Assembly (NCBI GenBank): GCA_941918925.1
Contig: OW799236.1
Coordinates: 88,841,716-88,905,715, forward strand
From: Phyto melanocephala
Taxonomy: Eukaryota > Arthropoda > Insecta > Diptera > Rhinophoridae
Direction of reading: 5' to 3'
Length of the DNA: 64,000 nt
Below the pieces are notes generated by a model. That model saw only the letters and a list, made by a program, of their open reading frames with translations, was not told the DNA's origin and did no database searches. The position numbers and the translations under genes were made by a program. How positions within the stretch are numbered: position 1 is the first letter of the stretch; every line of letters starts with the position of its first letter. This document shows positions 12,158-23,270 of this stretch, piece after piece.

Positions 12158-13114
12158 GTTTGTCTGCATAAACTTGTCAACGTAAACTAGTCGGCAATGT
12201 TTTGAAATTAATCAAAGTTTAATTTGGATTGCTTATTAATCATTTTTTTGATTTGAATTATCTCAGTGTATATGTTAGTTTTATTAAAACAAAGTAGACT
12301 TTGTACATTTATTTATTTCGTACTGAAATCTTAAAATTTTAATTTTTGGACACCTTTACACAAGGCATATTCACATGGTAGTTTCGTCGCAACAGCGGAA
12401 AAGCATAATGTCAAAAGTTGTTAAATTTGCCATTGTTTATTTTCTTTTGCTGGGATGGAAAGTAAGAGTATATTCGGTATTATAAAATTTAAATAAATTA
12501 TTTTTTAACTAAAATTGCTACACTTATTTATAATGTTGTTTCTATATCTTTCATTTTGGATTTAACAAATATATCTCCTTTTCTAAATCAAATAGTAATT
12601 ATTAAAATAAATTACCACATCTTTTACATCTGTGTTATATGAATTAACTTTGACAGCAATTATTTGTTGCAATTCGCCGTTGCACACACCTGTATGAATA
12701 TGCCTTGCCTTCATACTTGTTGTATACTACTTATACTTGAGCTGTCGCTTTTGCTGTTTATAAATTCTTTGACACAAAGTCCGTTAAAATTGTCATTTAG
12801 ATATATTTTATTAATCGTGCTATCAAACGTATTTTTATAAATTTATTTAAAATAACTAATGTTTGTTTTGAATGGCTAAAGTCAGAATAAAAACCTAGGA
12901 AATAGTTAAACCAAAATTGTTTCGAAAGTGAGTGACTTGCTTTATCTGCTTAGATTTTCTTTTGATATCGTTAAATAGTATTATTTTTTTGCTACAAAGC
13001 ATTGGGTGTATTTTTCTATGTGTAAGGCAAATTTATGGCAATAGCTGGTTTTAAAGGTATTTACAAAAAAAAAAACTACCTTATTCATAAAAAAATACTT
13101 CAGGTTTATTAAAG

Positions 13115-13512
13115 CCCAGCAAAAAAAAACATGTAAAAGAAATAGTGAATGCATGAGTTCAACCCATGATGAAATGGTCGAATTTAGATGGAACATGCAT
13201 GATTTTAATATTAACGATTGGTTTTAAAATTTTTACAAACACATGTATGAATATATTAACAAAATTTACTTCATTCTAATAAGTTCATAGAACGCATGCA
13301 AAACGCATGAAAAAAAACCCATGGTTCATGAGTTAATAATGTTTGCTTCCATGAATTGTTTAAAATATTTGACATGTATTCTAAAGCACATCATTAATGG
13401 CTAACTATTTTGGATTTGGAGAAGTCATTCTTCATGCCTCCTATAGCACTTATGAATAAGAAGTCGTGAAAACTTTTGTTCACATTGAACTAATGCAAAA
13501 ATTTTTGCTGGG
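13115..13512. mobile_element. MITE candidate, ~398 bp, TIR CCCAGCAAAAA
   Basis: CCCAGCAAAAA at 13115 and its reverse complement TTTTTGCTGGG ending at 13512 form an 11-bp inverted repeat. The interior has several GCATG(A/C) words and no coding frame. The short terminal repeat makes the call tentative. Confidence 0.45.
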
Positions 13513-14031
13513 AGATTAATTTAACAGATGTACAAAAATTTGTAAAATAAGCCTTCGATAAGCCTTAAATATTTTTTATTAATATAACAGAAAGTCTTTT
13601 TTATTTGTTCAAAAGTATGGTATTTTTTACAAACTTTTAACAAATTACGATGCCTCAATAACGATGAGTATGTCAGCTATTTTTGTTACTAAAAATTCTG
13701 TAAGATTATTTTGCACTGATTTTGAGTTGTGCACATTTGCTCAAGTGAAGCAAATTAAAGTTTAACATGCATTTGGTTTTTTTAGTTTTGCAAAAGTCAG
13801 ACTTGCACGATTTGCACAGTATCTAGTTTGCAACGAAGAGTTAGTTCCGCATTTGTATTTTTTATCCGTGGCATAATCAAATGAGGTTAGAACGCAGACG
13901 CAAAGGATTTTTCGTCTCTCTTTTTTTAAGCCATTCGCACAATAATATAATTAGAGGGATTGATTTAGCTAAGTCCGTCTGTCCATGTGTATGTTAAAAT
14001 ACACTTTTTGAAGCCCCCACGTATACTTAAT

Positions 14032-14145
14032 GCCGTATTTATAAAAAATATTTTAGGTTTATAAAAGACTTATTTGACAGATATTGTACAGGAATTTGTC
14101 AAATAAGCCTTCAATAAACCTAAAATACTTTTTTATAAATACGGC
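14032..14145. mobile_element. Foldback MITE, 114 bp (family copy 1)
   Basis: Nearly the whole 114 bp is one imperfect palindrome: GCCGTATTTATAAAAAATAT at the left is mirrored by a closing ATAAATACGGC, with inner arms around TTATTTGACAG and TTGTCAAATAAG. A related copy lies at 24037-24146 and a partial one near 13540-13600. Transcribed as part of the intron it would form a long hairpin. Confidence 0.75.
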
Positions 14146-14527
14146 AGTTAATACTCTTTTAATTATTAATATATCAGATCAGTGAAAGAACACAATTGCC
14201 TCTGTTTTTTAATCAGACAAAATCAGATTATGCAGCTCCAACGAACTTTGTTTGTAACAAATATATAAAATATGTACCATAGGCAATATTTACAGCAAAT
14301 CTTGGTCTAGTGGATCAACTACCGAAAAATATATCGACGAAAAAAATTTTAAGAAAATGTCAATTGAAAGTTAAAATTGTTTTGGTTAGTGTTTTGTTAC
14401 TGTGTGTAGTGTATACTACTCTTGTATGGAGTTTGACAATTCTTTTCAAGTTTGATATACTTTGGGACACAAAAAACTATCAGCTTAGGTGGTAGCACTA
14501 CTTGTTTAAGTGTCCCCTATTTGTGTC

Positions 14528-14960
14528 AACTAGAGATGGGCACAAATATCGATACTTAAGGAAAAAATATCGCTATATATCGCCAATATTTCAAAAAACG
14601 GAATAATTATGCATCGATTCTTATTTACGAGTGCCGTTTTCAGTATCTTTTTCGATATTTTCAGAGCTCCATAAATTTTAGACTTTTTGTAATAATAATG
14701 GCTGGCATCACCGCATGCATCATATGTTTTTTCACCATAATTTATTTCTCAGTCGTATTAGAGCTCTGGTCGGGTCAAGAGCTCGCGCGTCATTGCCATT
14801 ATCTCTTAAGGGCAATCAGGCCGTCCTTTTCATCCGTCTTCGAAAGTTTTACGTCTCACTCTCGCGTGGATAATTGTGTGGCGTCGCGTAACTGTGCTTT
14901 GGATACAGTTTCCATACTATTCTACAATTAACCACGTGCATTTATTTTAATTGGATTAAC
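14528..14960 (+). other. Possible hAT left end and GC-richer leader-like region
   Basis: TAGAGATGGGCAC at 14531 resembles the terminal repeat of many hAT-ZBED elements, though no matching right end was found. A GC-richer stretch at 14698-14931 contains an open frame with no recognised domain. Confidence 0.35.
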
Positions 14961-15260
14961 TGGAGGAGTACCAACTAAACTCAAAATTTACAACTGGAGG
15001 AGTACCAACCAAACTCATTTTCGTAACTGGAGGAGTACCAATTAAACTCAATGCTAACTGGAGGAGTTCCATAAAACTCAGTATAATTATTTGTTCAGAT
15101 GTCTCCGAATTCCTATACAATGGTATAGGTCGACTTGCGGTAACTGAACTAACGTTTTTTTAACTGGAGGAGAATCATAAAACTCAAGCTGTAATTATTG
15201 TTCAAGTGTCTCCGACTTCCTATACAGAGGTATAGGTCGAGTTACGGAGCCGGAACCTAA
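14955..15260 (+). repeat. Nested tandem repeats of AACTGGAGGAGTACCAA
   Basis: The unit AACTGGAGGAGTACCAA followed by a short run ending AAACTCA occurs near 14958, 14991, 15025, 15055 (GTTCC variant) and 15162 (AATCA variant). After the fourth and fifth copies a longer module follows with GTCTCCGA, TTCCTATACA and GGTATAGGTCGA, itself duplicated about 110 bp apart. TCCTATAC and GTATAGG can pair as a small hairpin. The function is unknown; the repeats precede the hAT-like coding remnant. Confidence 0.65.
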
Positions 15261-15343
15261 GTGGAATACCCTGGCTATTTGGTCACGTACCTCTGCCAAA
15301 CAATCTCAGAGTCCAACAAAAAAAAAATTATTTCTATGACGTC

Positions 15344-15640
15344 TTGCTTAGCCATTCCAATTTTAAATTTAGTCCGTTAAATGACGCATCAATCATCTCC
15401 TTTGTCCACTTTAGGGTTTTTCTGGAAAATAAAAAAACATATTTTTCTTTCTCAATAGCCACCATATTGGACCCAAAGTTCAAGCGTATTCTTTTTACTT
15501 TTATAACAGCTGCCTCAAATGCTATATTAAAAATAAGCGATATTATTAGATTAGAACATAGTAAAAGGGGACAAGTTTCTCCCGCTTTAGGGTCTGCTTA
15601 AAGAAGCGGATTGACAGGGGATCACATAAAGCAAAGAGTA
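15344..15640 (+). pseudogene. hAT transposase remnant
   Basis: Translation around 15450-15500 gives FSIATILDPKFKRILF, resembling the ATLLDPRFK motif conserved in hAT transposases of the ZBED/Hermes type. The frame stops at 15601 and no dimerisation domain follows, so this is a short dead fragment. It lies downstream of a hAT-like terminus at 14531 and may belong to the same insertion. Confidence 0.5.
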
Positions 15641-16564
15641 CTTCTAATGTCCATATCCGATGAGTACAGGTTTGAATAATATGTAAGCGTATGGTGATGG
15701 TTTCGCTACTTATTTGATTCCATTTAAAATTTTGTCGTTTATTTTTTAAAGCTTAAATATGCGGAGCTGACAATATGTTTTTGTTGATTTTATTATTATT
15801 TTTTGTTCTTATTAAATTGTTTGTGGAAATTGTTTGCAGGGTAATTTATTCTGGTAGTGGTGACAATACAGCTAACTATTTTTAAGTGTCCAAGCATATG
15901 TCAAACTGCATATATAAAAAAGAGAGACAAAAAACTCTGCCTGTGCTCGCTATCACCTTTTACAATTATACCATGGCTATTTGTTTGACAATTTACATGA
16001 AAAAACCCGGCTCTGTTTCATGAGAGAAGTAGAAGTATATTTACTTTCAAATATAAGTGTACCCTGTGCCTACCAAAAACTAAATATTTATAACAAAAAA
16101 TAATCAGATGCTTTTTTAACAACACCATGATAGTGATCTGTTATTTTCATACCCTTCACCTGTGGTGACAAGGCTATACGTAGCCTTGCCATTTAATTTG
16201 TAATTTTTACAATATAATTTTCCGATCTCATTAAGTAAAGATATTTTTTAAAAGCTTATGAATAGGGTAGTCGATTGAACAATGACCGTTTGTCCGTGTG
16301 TTGGTTAAAATCAACTTTGAGAATTTACCACATATGGCAGACTCTGCGATCCATGGATCAGCATGTGGTACTAATCTTTTTCGGAATAAATCGCTATTAA
16401 AGAACAAAACAATCAGTATAAGCTTTCTAAAACACGAGCAAACAAACACGACTTCCCCTATTTTTTAACATATGTACATACATACGAGTATATATTTTTG
16501 TAATAGTTGGACTTATCGATATACCATTTCCTCAACCAATAATCCTGCAAATTACACTTTTCAG

Positions 16565-16775
16565 ACGACTTCCCAATATATTTAGATAGACCAATGTTTC
16601 TACCATTACTACCGGGACCTGTACTATTTGACAGTATTGACAGTGTAAGAGTAACTGCATTTGGATCAGGAGGTGCTTTATTCAGCATACCACAACCAGC
16701 AGTTGTACAAGCTGATGTACAACCAAAAATACGTAAAGAATTTATCGAAACATGGATTTTCAATAATATAAATAA
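16565..16775 (+). CDS. TEP-I alternative exon E (hydrophobic/Pro bait-like region)
   Basis: The acceptor is CTTTTCAG ending at 16564 and the donor is AA|GTACGA at 16776. At 211 nt it has exactly the length of exon B and encodes about 70 residues. It begins DFPIYLDRPMFLPLLPG, continues with Gly/Ser and Val/Ala-rich sequence, and ends KIRKEFIETWIFNNIN, the closest of all variants to the family ETW anchor. Identity with B at both ends and divergence in the middle suggest duplication followed by rapid change of the central segment. Confidence 0.85.
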
Positions 16776-17329
16776 GTACGATAAATTTTTTATTATGTGT
16801 AGATTTAACATGGTTAACAAATATATATGGTTTTCTGTTACTAATCATTGGAAAGTGTTATGGGAAACTGTTTTTTTTTTTTTTTTTTTTTTAATTATGG
16901 CAAAAATTTTTACTAACAGCTTACCATAAAAAACTATTAATTTAGTATCATTCATTTAGGTGGTTAAGATTTTGGTTTACTTATTTATTATTTAGGTTAA
17001 TATTAAAAATTATGATTTGATCCATCCAAAATGTTGTACACCTTTAAACAGAGGTTTAACAGAGTAATGTTTAACCTTGACCTCAAGTACCCTGGTCCAG
17101 TGTTTATACACTAGATCTCAGTTCATACCACTATAATATTGGAATGACAGTATTAGAAAATCGAAGATCGCAAACACCTTTTTAAATTTTTCTTTAGTTT
17201 AATGGCCCTTAGAGCTTTTAATATTAAAATTTTAATACCGAAAGCATAACAACAATTTTAAAAAGCGAAAATACTATTACACTACTCTCTATTTAGAGAT
17301 GTATGGCGAATTTATTTTCGGTATGGTTT

Positions 17330-17570
17330 AGGTAGGTAGGTAGGTAAGGCTGGTGCAAAGTTACCCTCACACCTTCACCCGGAGACCATTACGGTCCATT
17401 GTGACGCCTTAATAGAGAGAAGAATAGAATAAGAATAGAAATATTAAGGATAGAAGAGAAGAAGAAGCAGACCATTGCAGAGTCTCCGGCAGGAAACGAA
17501 CCCGCAACCCCCAAACAACTGACTTGTCCTTTTACCGACTAGTCCACAGGGGCACTATGGTTTGATGTAC
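17330..17570 (-). mobile_element. tRNA-derived SINE candidate
   Basis: On the minus strand, reading down from about 17562, there is GTGGACTAGTCGGT, which fits a pol III A box, and about 35 nt later GGGTTCGTTTCC, which fits a B box. The downstream part runs to a TACC-repeat tail at 17345-17329. The layout (tRNA-like head, unrelated body, short-repeat tail) is that of a SINE. No intact tRNA cloverleaf was established. Confidence 0.5.
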
Positions 17571-18059
17571 AGAAATATGAACTATATATTAAAAGTGATC
17601 ATTACAACGCCCACTTCTTGTATTCCAGCTCACATTTATTATTTTTGTATTCAAAGATTCAATCGTTATCATGAGATTTGAATTTTTAAATGCATCAACG
17701 GAAAAACTAAGCAGAAACGTTATTGTCTATAGATTGTTTTTGGATCAACCGATGTGGCGACAATTTTCTATTTTTACATTTTTCTCGTCACTATTTGTCC
17801 TTTTAACGAAAACAATGGTGGGTGTTTCTGTCCTTACTTTCCTAAATAGCTTGTATGTCTAACCATAATGGAAGATGTTAATTGTGAGTCACACCTTAAC
17901 GTAAAGTTTTTTTGCCAAACGTAATTTGACATTTCTTTGTGTCTAACAAATTCAACCAACCTGGAGCCGAATTACGGCATTCGATATCGATTGAAAATTC
18001 AATCGAACATGGACGTTTTCCTTGCATTTTGTATTGGATTCTCATAAAAATTCTATAAT

Positions 18060-18720
18060 TTTCGATCGATATCGAATGCTTAAATACGAAAAGCAGCGTT
18101 CAAATCGAAATGCATTTCGTGCACTTTGTGATTATTTTATATATATATATATGTGTTCCTCTAACTCCCATTGGAGCATAGGGCGCCAAAATTATTTTGG
18201 TCAGCATAATCGACCACATATATCCACAATCGCAAGAATTGTGCGCAAATTTCAGCATATGGGGTCTGTAGGAAATGTGAAAGCACGTGTGCATGCTCGC
18301 CCAGTTCGTTCTGCGTAAAATATAGCTGTTATTCACGATAGTGTTGGAAGAATTGTGAGCAAATTTCATGGTGAATTTACAAAGATAGTCATTTTCAGCC
18401 ACTAGTCACATTTTGACCTCAGTGAATTCGTTAGCAAGAAGAATTGCCGCATTTGGCCAAATGAGAATCCACGTGTTATTGGTAAAAAGCCGAAGCATCC
18501 ACAATAACTGTTTGGTGCGGCTTATAGGCTGTCGGCGACATCGGGCCGTAGTTCTTCGAAAATGAGTTCGGCCAAGAAGTTACCGCGAACTTATTGTGCC
18601 CAGAAACTGAGAATATGGACTTGGTCGATATTATATCTCAGTGTCGTTGAAAATATGGACCATTTCGGATAGAGGTAGGCCACCAAATCTATGGCGTGCA
18701 CTTGAAAAATATTTTGTTTT
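18060..18720 (+). pseudogene. Tc1/mariner-superfamily transposase remnant (N-terminal and middle)
   Basis: Translated pieces FRALCDYF and then, after about 55 inserted bases, GQHNRPHISTIARIVRKF and GSVGNVKARVHARPVRSA resemble the helix-turn-helix region of a common insect IS630/Tc1/mariner-like transposase. Further down, in another frame, come KNCRIWPNENPRVIGKKPKHPQ-like pieces from the catalytic half (given here as positions 18440-18500). Stop codons and frameshifts break it. The short insertion contains one arm of the 29-bp inverted pair at 18155 and 19533. Confidence 0.6.
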
Positions 18721-19982
18721 ACACAATCATGTGATCATAGATCGCTTTATAAAAATAAAAAATATTAAGATATTTCTCTGAAAACTTTTTGATTTATTTA
18801 CAGTTAACATCGTGCGTTTCGGTAGAACCACCCTTTATATAGTAGTGCTTTAATAATATTACATAAATGATAATTTTAGGGTCTCTTACTTTAAATAATA
18901 TTTATACAGTCTTGAAAATGCTCTTTATCGCCACTAAATAGTTCTTAAAAAAAATTCAATTGGGTACAAAAAAGATAGAAAAAAGGTGACACACAAGACG
19001 ACAGCAGGTCACCAACTACAATCTGCCAAAATTATAAGCACAAGTTTATATGAAAACGATTTTTTTAACACCATCACAGGTAAATACACAGCTACAATAC
19101 CACTTTGTGTTTGTACTCATGTTAGGCTTATTTCTACGTTCGTAACGTACGGTTCACACCAGCCATCGATTTGTTCAAACAACTAAAAATTTTTTGTGCG
19201 CACATGAATTTGCCTGGTGTGGACCCCTGTTGTCGATGTTTTGTTCTTGCTCAAACAGCGTTGTCAGAACATCTGTTTGAACAACGATGTCTGATATTAA
19301 ATGGCATTTTGAATATGAAAGAAAGAGACGACACATAAAAATAGCAACAAAATGCACTTTATACGTATTCACCATATCAAAAAACATGAACAAGTTTTTG
19401 ACAGTTTCTCTGCCGACGTTTTGTTCTAGTCTGAACAAATCAATGGCTCTTCTAGACGTAAAGTTAGATGTGCTCTTATCATAATGTCATAGCCATAAGA
19501 AACCCAAATTAAATTGGTTTCTATGGTTATAGCCCTATGTTCCAGTGGGAGTTAGAGGAACATATATATATATGGTTATAGCAACAGTCAATCATTGTTA
19601 CCCATGAGTTTGATTCAAACAGCTATTTTATATGGTTATTGTTATGCCACTTCTAATTTAAGCTTAAGGCATCTTAAATCAAATCCACGTAAATCTAGTT
19701 AATAAAAGTATATTTGTATACTTTTTTTTTGCCCCAGCCCAGACTTGTTCACATGAAATCCGTACGTACAAGTCTTAATATCCCTCTCATCAGGGTGTCT
19801 AATATCACACAAACTTTACAGGAAGCATGGTTTCACAAGGCTTATAATTTGTTTTGGACTTTCAGAGTTTTTCAAAGTTAGTAATGTTTCTTAAAATATC
19901 TTATAATTCAATTGTTATGTAAAAAAAAAACTTTAACTGTGCACAGATATATAATTAAGGATTCATAATTCAACTTTTACAG

Positions 19983-20160
19983 AAGATTACAACAATTTAA
20001 TTGACATCAGATTTGAAGAAGAACTTGTAAGCGGTATTGCATATCCTGAAACTATTGAACTCATAACAATAACTGAACAAATCTCGCCAGATATTGAACA
20101 AATCTCACCAGATATTCGTAGCAATTTCGAAGAAGTTTGGTTTTTCAAAATACTTATTAC
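19983..20160 (+). CDS. TEP-I alternative exon F (with internal EQISPDI duplication)
   Basis: The acceptor is AACTTTTACAG ending at 19982 and the donor is AC|GTAATG at 20161. At 178 nt it encodes about 59 residues. It begins DYNNLIDIRFEEELVSG and ends DIRSNFEEVWFFKILI, a strongly diverged anchor that still keeps Arg, Phe, Glu and Trp. The seven-residue segment EQISPDI is repeated in tandem just before the anchor, so the exon seems to have grown by a 21-nt duplication. The preceding exon cannot end in T, because the first codon would then be TAA; this constrains the upstream exon. Confidence 0.75.
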
Positions 20161-20992
20161 GTAATGTTTTTTTAGATTTTAGTACATATCCATTGTTTAA
20201 ATAGTGTCAGTCAAAATAACATCACCACAAAATCTGCCTGGCTTAATGTTCTAATGCGCAATTTCTACTAATTTATATATTTAAGCAAAAATTATGGGCT
20301 GAACAAAATTTTTTTTGGTTAAAAAAAATTTTTAGTGCAAAAAAAATAAAATCAAAAAAAAAGTCACAAGTAGAAAGGCCCTAACTCAAAGAATTGTAAT
20401 TTTTCAACAGAAGGTTAAAACGAAATAGAAACTGTATTAGCATAGTGTAACTTTTTTTTGTAAAATTGTTATTTTTGGTTAAATTTTTGTGCTAAGATGA
20501 ATTTGTATAAAATGTATTGGAATAACTACAAATCAAAAATTCGTAAAAAATTCCAGTTAGGACCTTTCTACTTGTGACCATCGACATAAACAAATTTTGA
20601 AAAAATAAAAACCTCTTTGAACTGCTATTACCTGATTGGTTAATTTGTCTTGGTTTGAATGAATATTCACTGCAAATTGTATTGGCACGGACAATTTGTA
20701 ATAAGACAATTGAATTTAGTAGATAATTGCTCTTGTTAACTTGGTGTTAATGTGTATCAAATATGACTTTTTAAAACTAATACTGGTGGAGCGTTTTTTT
20801 TTTTTTTTGTTAAAGAAAATATTTTTTCTGCTTTATTTTGCTTTTGCTTGCACATCTAATGGTACTTTGAAAAATGTTAATTAAGTCAAATAAAGCACCA
20901 CTTAAGAAATAATGAGGAAAAATTAAATATTTAGTTTTTATTTTAAGCAAAACTTTTACTTTTTCTAATTTTGGAGCAAATTTACAATTTTG

Positions 20993-21420
20993 TATACCCT
21001 TCACTGTGGTGCCAAGAGTATATATCTGTGGCTTGGAGCTAAAAGGGCCAATGTCACTTTATTCCTCTTTTGAGTTTATCATTGCATTAGATTTGTTTTC
21101 TTGCTCTATTTCATTATGGTAAAACAGCTAAAGTCATACTTAACCCAGAACAGCTTCATAAATAAAATGCTGGCCAATGTCACTATGAAAGCACCTATAA
21201 AAGTTAAAGTTCAATTCCAATTTTCTCACAAGTAAATATTTTGACATTGACCCTTTTAGCTCCAAGCCACAGATATATAGGTTTGTCATTCTGTGTGAAA
21301 TTTCTACAATTTTCATTTCCGACCCCGCAAAGTGTAGATTTTCTGGGCGCTTATAACTACCTAGGGGAGTCGATTGAGCAATGTCCTTCTCTCGTGCATT
21401 GAGTGAAGCACTAAAACACA
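20993..21420 (-). repeat. Dispersed repeat DR-1, split by a MITE
   Basis: Minus-strand DR-1 sequence is recognised by GTATACCCTTCACTGTGG at the left and, after the MITE, GGTTTGTCATTCTGTG, CATTTCCGACCCCG and GGGGAGTCGATTGAGC. Removing 21021-21278 restores continuity with the DR-1 copies at 26.4 and 38.2 kb. Confidence 0.7.
21021..21278 (+). mobile_element. MITE copy 1 (TIR ATCTGTGGCTTGGAGCTAAA)
   Basis: Terminal inverted repeats of at least 28 bp beginning ATCTGTGGCTTGGAGCTAAA flank about 200 bp of non-coding DNA. Insertion is at a TATA run (TA duplication), suggesting a Tc1/mariner-related MITE. A second copy lies in opposite orientation at 22652-22916 in the same intron. Confidence 0.85.
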
Positions 21421-21449
21421 TATTGAATTATATGTGGAATCAATCAAAT

Positions 21450-21975
21450 CTATTCAGAATTTCTAAGATATGAGCAAATAAACGTTATTGTCTCTAATTT
21501 TTTTAGGATAATTTCAACCTTATGATAAATGTAAATAGTAAAAGGGTTTTCAATAGGAGTGATGTATGACGTACATATGTCATGAATGGCACGTTCAATA
21601 TTGATTTGTAAAGCTTGAAGATAGTCTGGTTTATTTCGAAAGATCAATGACTTTAAATAAACCCACAAGAAATAGTCTAATGGTGTTTAATCACAGCTTC
21701 CTGGAGGCCATCCTATTTCACAATTTCTTGAAATAATCGAATCTCCAAACTTTTCTCGCAATAATTCAACTGTTGCATTTGCTGTGCGGCACGTAGCCCC
21801 GTCTTGTTGGAACTGAATGTTGTCAAGATTAACTTCTTCCAATTTTGGCCATAAAAGGTTGGTTATCATCGATCTATACCGATCTCCATTGACAGTAACG
21901 GTGTTACCAGCTTCATTTCGAAAGAAGTACCGTACCGATGATTCCACAAGACCGTAAACCACACCAAACTGTCAA
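21450..21975 (-). pseudogene. Mariner-superfamily transposase remnant (C-terminal half)
   Basis: The minus frame from 21962 contains NIQFQQDGATCRTANATVEL, the second catalytic Asp region (QDGA) of an insect IS630/Tc1/mariner-like transposase, followed by a GWPPGSCD segment. A TAA then replaces the expected Leu codon, after which PLDYFLWVYLKSLIFRNKPD continues to 21450. One nonsense mutation and missing N-terminal coding make this a dead copy. It is similar in type to the + strand remnant at 18060-18720, which covers the complementary half. Confidence 0.65.
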
Positions 21976-22259
21976 CTTAGGTGAATGTAATGGTTTTTCA
22001 GGAATAATTTGTGGATTTTCTTCGCAGCAGAATCGACAGTTTTGTTTATTTACTGCACCACTCAGATAAAAGTAAACCTTGATTTAGTAAAAAAAAAAGT
22101 GATCGAAAATTGGGTTCATCGAATTCATTCGAATTGAATGACGTTTTACTTAGAATTCAGTTGTATCGATTGCATTTCACTTAAATAAAAAACTTTTGAA
22201 TTTCCCTAACAATAAGTGTGTTGTTTTTAAAGAAATCATATCACTCTTATTGGAAAACC

Positions 22260-23270
22260 TTTTATATGTTGCTAGCTAGGGCTATTTGTGAACAGTTCTA
22301 GAAAGATCAGTGACTAAACGGCTAAGTTATAGACAAGCAATATCAGTACGAATATATAAAGTTTCTCTAGCTTCTTTGTAATTTTTTCACACACTATACT
22401 GATAGCAAATTAAACCATAGTCTCAAAAACTATTAGAGAGAAGAACAAACAAATCGGTTTAAAACTGACTGCGATATAAGCAGAGTAGTACAACTGCTTC
22501 GGATTTTCTTCTCAATTAACAAACAAGAATAATTTTTTTAGCTTAAACTAGAAAGACATCAAACAGGGTCACTATAAATATAGAATTAAAGAGCTTGACT
22601 ACAGTTAATATGCAAGATGGCGTCCTAAAAAATATTAAGGATATATGGGTCATATCTGTGGCTTGGAGCTAAAAGGGTCAATGTCAAAATATTTACTTTT
22701 TAGAAAATTGTAATTGAACTTTAACTTTTATAGGTGCTTTCATACTGACATTGGCCAGCATTTTATTTATGAAGCTGTTCTGGGTTAAGTATGACTTTAT
22801 CTGTTTTACCATAATGAAATAGAGCAAGAAAACAAATCTAATGCAATGATTAACTTAAAAGAGCAAAAAAGTGACATTGGTCCTTTTAGTTTCAAGCCAC
22901 AGATATACAGTAGTTACGACTTTTACGTCCTTTAGCCCCACAATATTGGTATCAAATAAGAAAGTTTGACCAGCAGAATACGGTAAACTATGAAAAGTGT
23001 AGAACCCAAGATGGCATCCCAGACAAAAAGGCGGATAATTTGTTGGTTAACCCTATCAATATGGGTGGCTGGTTATCAAATGGAAGGGCTTGACTAGTGG
23101 AATGCAGTTAACTATGTTAAGATTAATAATTACGTCGGAAATAATAAAGAAAAATGGCGTGTAATATTAAGTCTGAAATCTAGGCTACGGTACAATGTAA
23201 TGAAGAGTATTTGCAAATTCGGTACGACACAATGTAGCAGTGGCTTGTTGTTATTTTATTTATTAAACAT
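22260..23270 (+). repeat. Dispersed repeat DR-2, split by a MITE
   Basis: Contains repeated modules such as AAATCGGTTTAAAACTGACT, CAAGATGGCGTCC, CCCAAGATGGCATCC and the terminal AATTCGGTACGACACAATG. Related copies are at 28240-28740 (+), 48350-49440 (-) and 63060-63610 (-). No protein coding was found; the class is unknown. Confidence 0.6.
22652..22916 (-). mobile_element. MITE copy 2, inverted relative to copy 1
   Basis: The same terminal repeats as copy 1 bound about 255 bp, and the interior matches copy 1 in reverse orientation at nearly every position compared by eye. It is inserted in DR-2. Confidence 0.85.

Larger units (their letters stand above)
12158..16564. other. D-E intron: MITEs, foldbacks, hAT remnant
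   Basis: It contains a MITE at 13115-13512, a foldback at 14032-14145 (with a partial relative at 13540-13600), a hAT-like region at 14528-15600 and a minus-strand DR-1 fragment at 16145-16330. The segment 13720-13880 resembles 56640-56790 (shared ACTTGCACGAT-like, GTTTG(C/T)A and GAGTTCCGC words). The stretch 12158-13110 shows nothing I can assign. Confidence 0.6.
16776..19982. other. E-F intron: SINE candidate and transposase remnant
   Basis: It contains a SINE-like unit (17330-17570) and a mariner-superfamily pseudogene (18060-18720). A 29-bp inverted pair is at 18155-18183 and 19533-19561. The open frame at 17671-17862 matches no family I know and lacks the Phe-Glu-Trp anchor of a TEP variant. 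The rest is AT-rich. Confidence 0.6.

Noticed and set aside
14310..14495. Open frame preceded by an AG, considered as a TEP-I variant
   Set aside because: Phase and terminal anchor do not fit; no family resemblance.
17460..17562. Functional tRNA gene
   Set aside because: Box motifs are present, but a cloverleaf with acceptor stem could not be built by eye; a SINE head fits better.
17671..17862. Possible ninth TEP-I alternative exon
   Set aside because: It has no R-x-x-F-x-E-x-W anchor, and no donor in the right phase follows.
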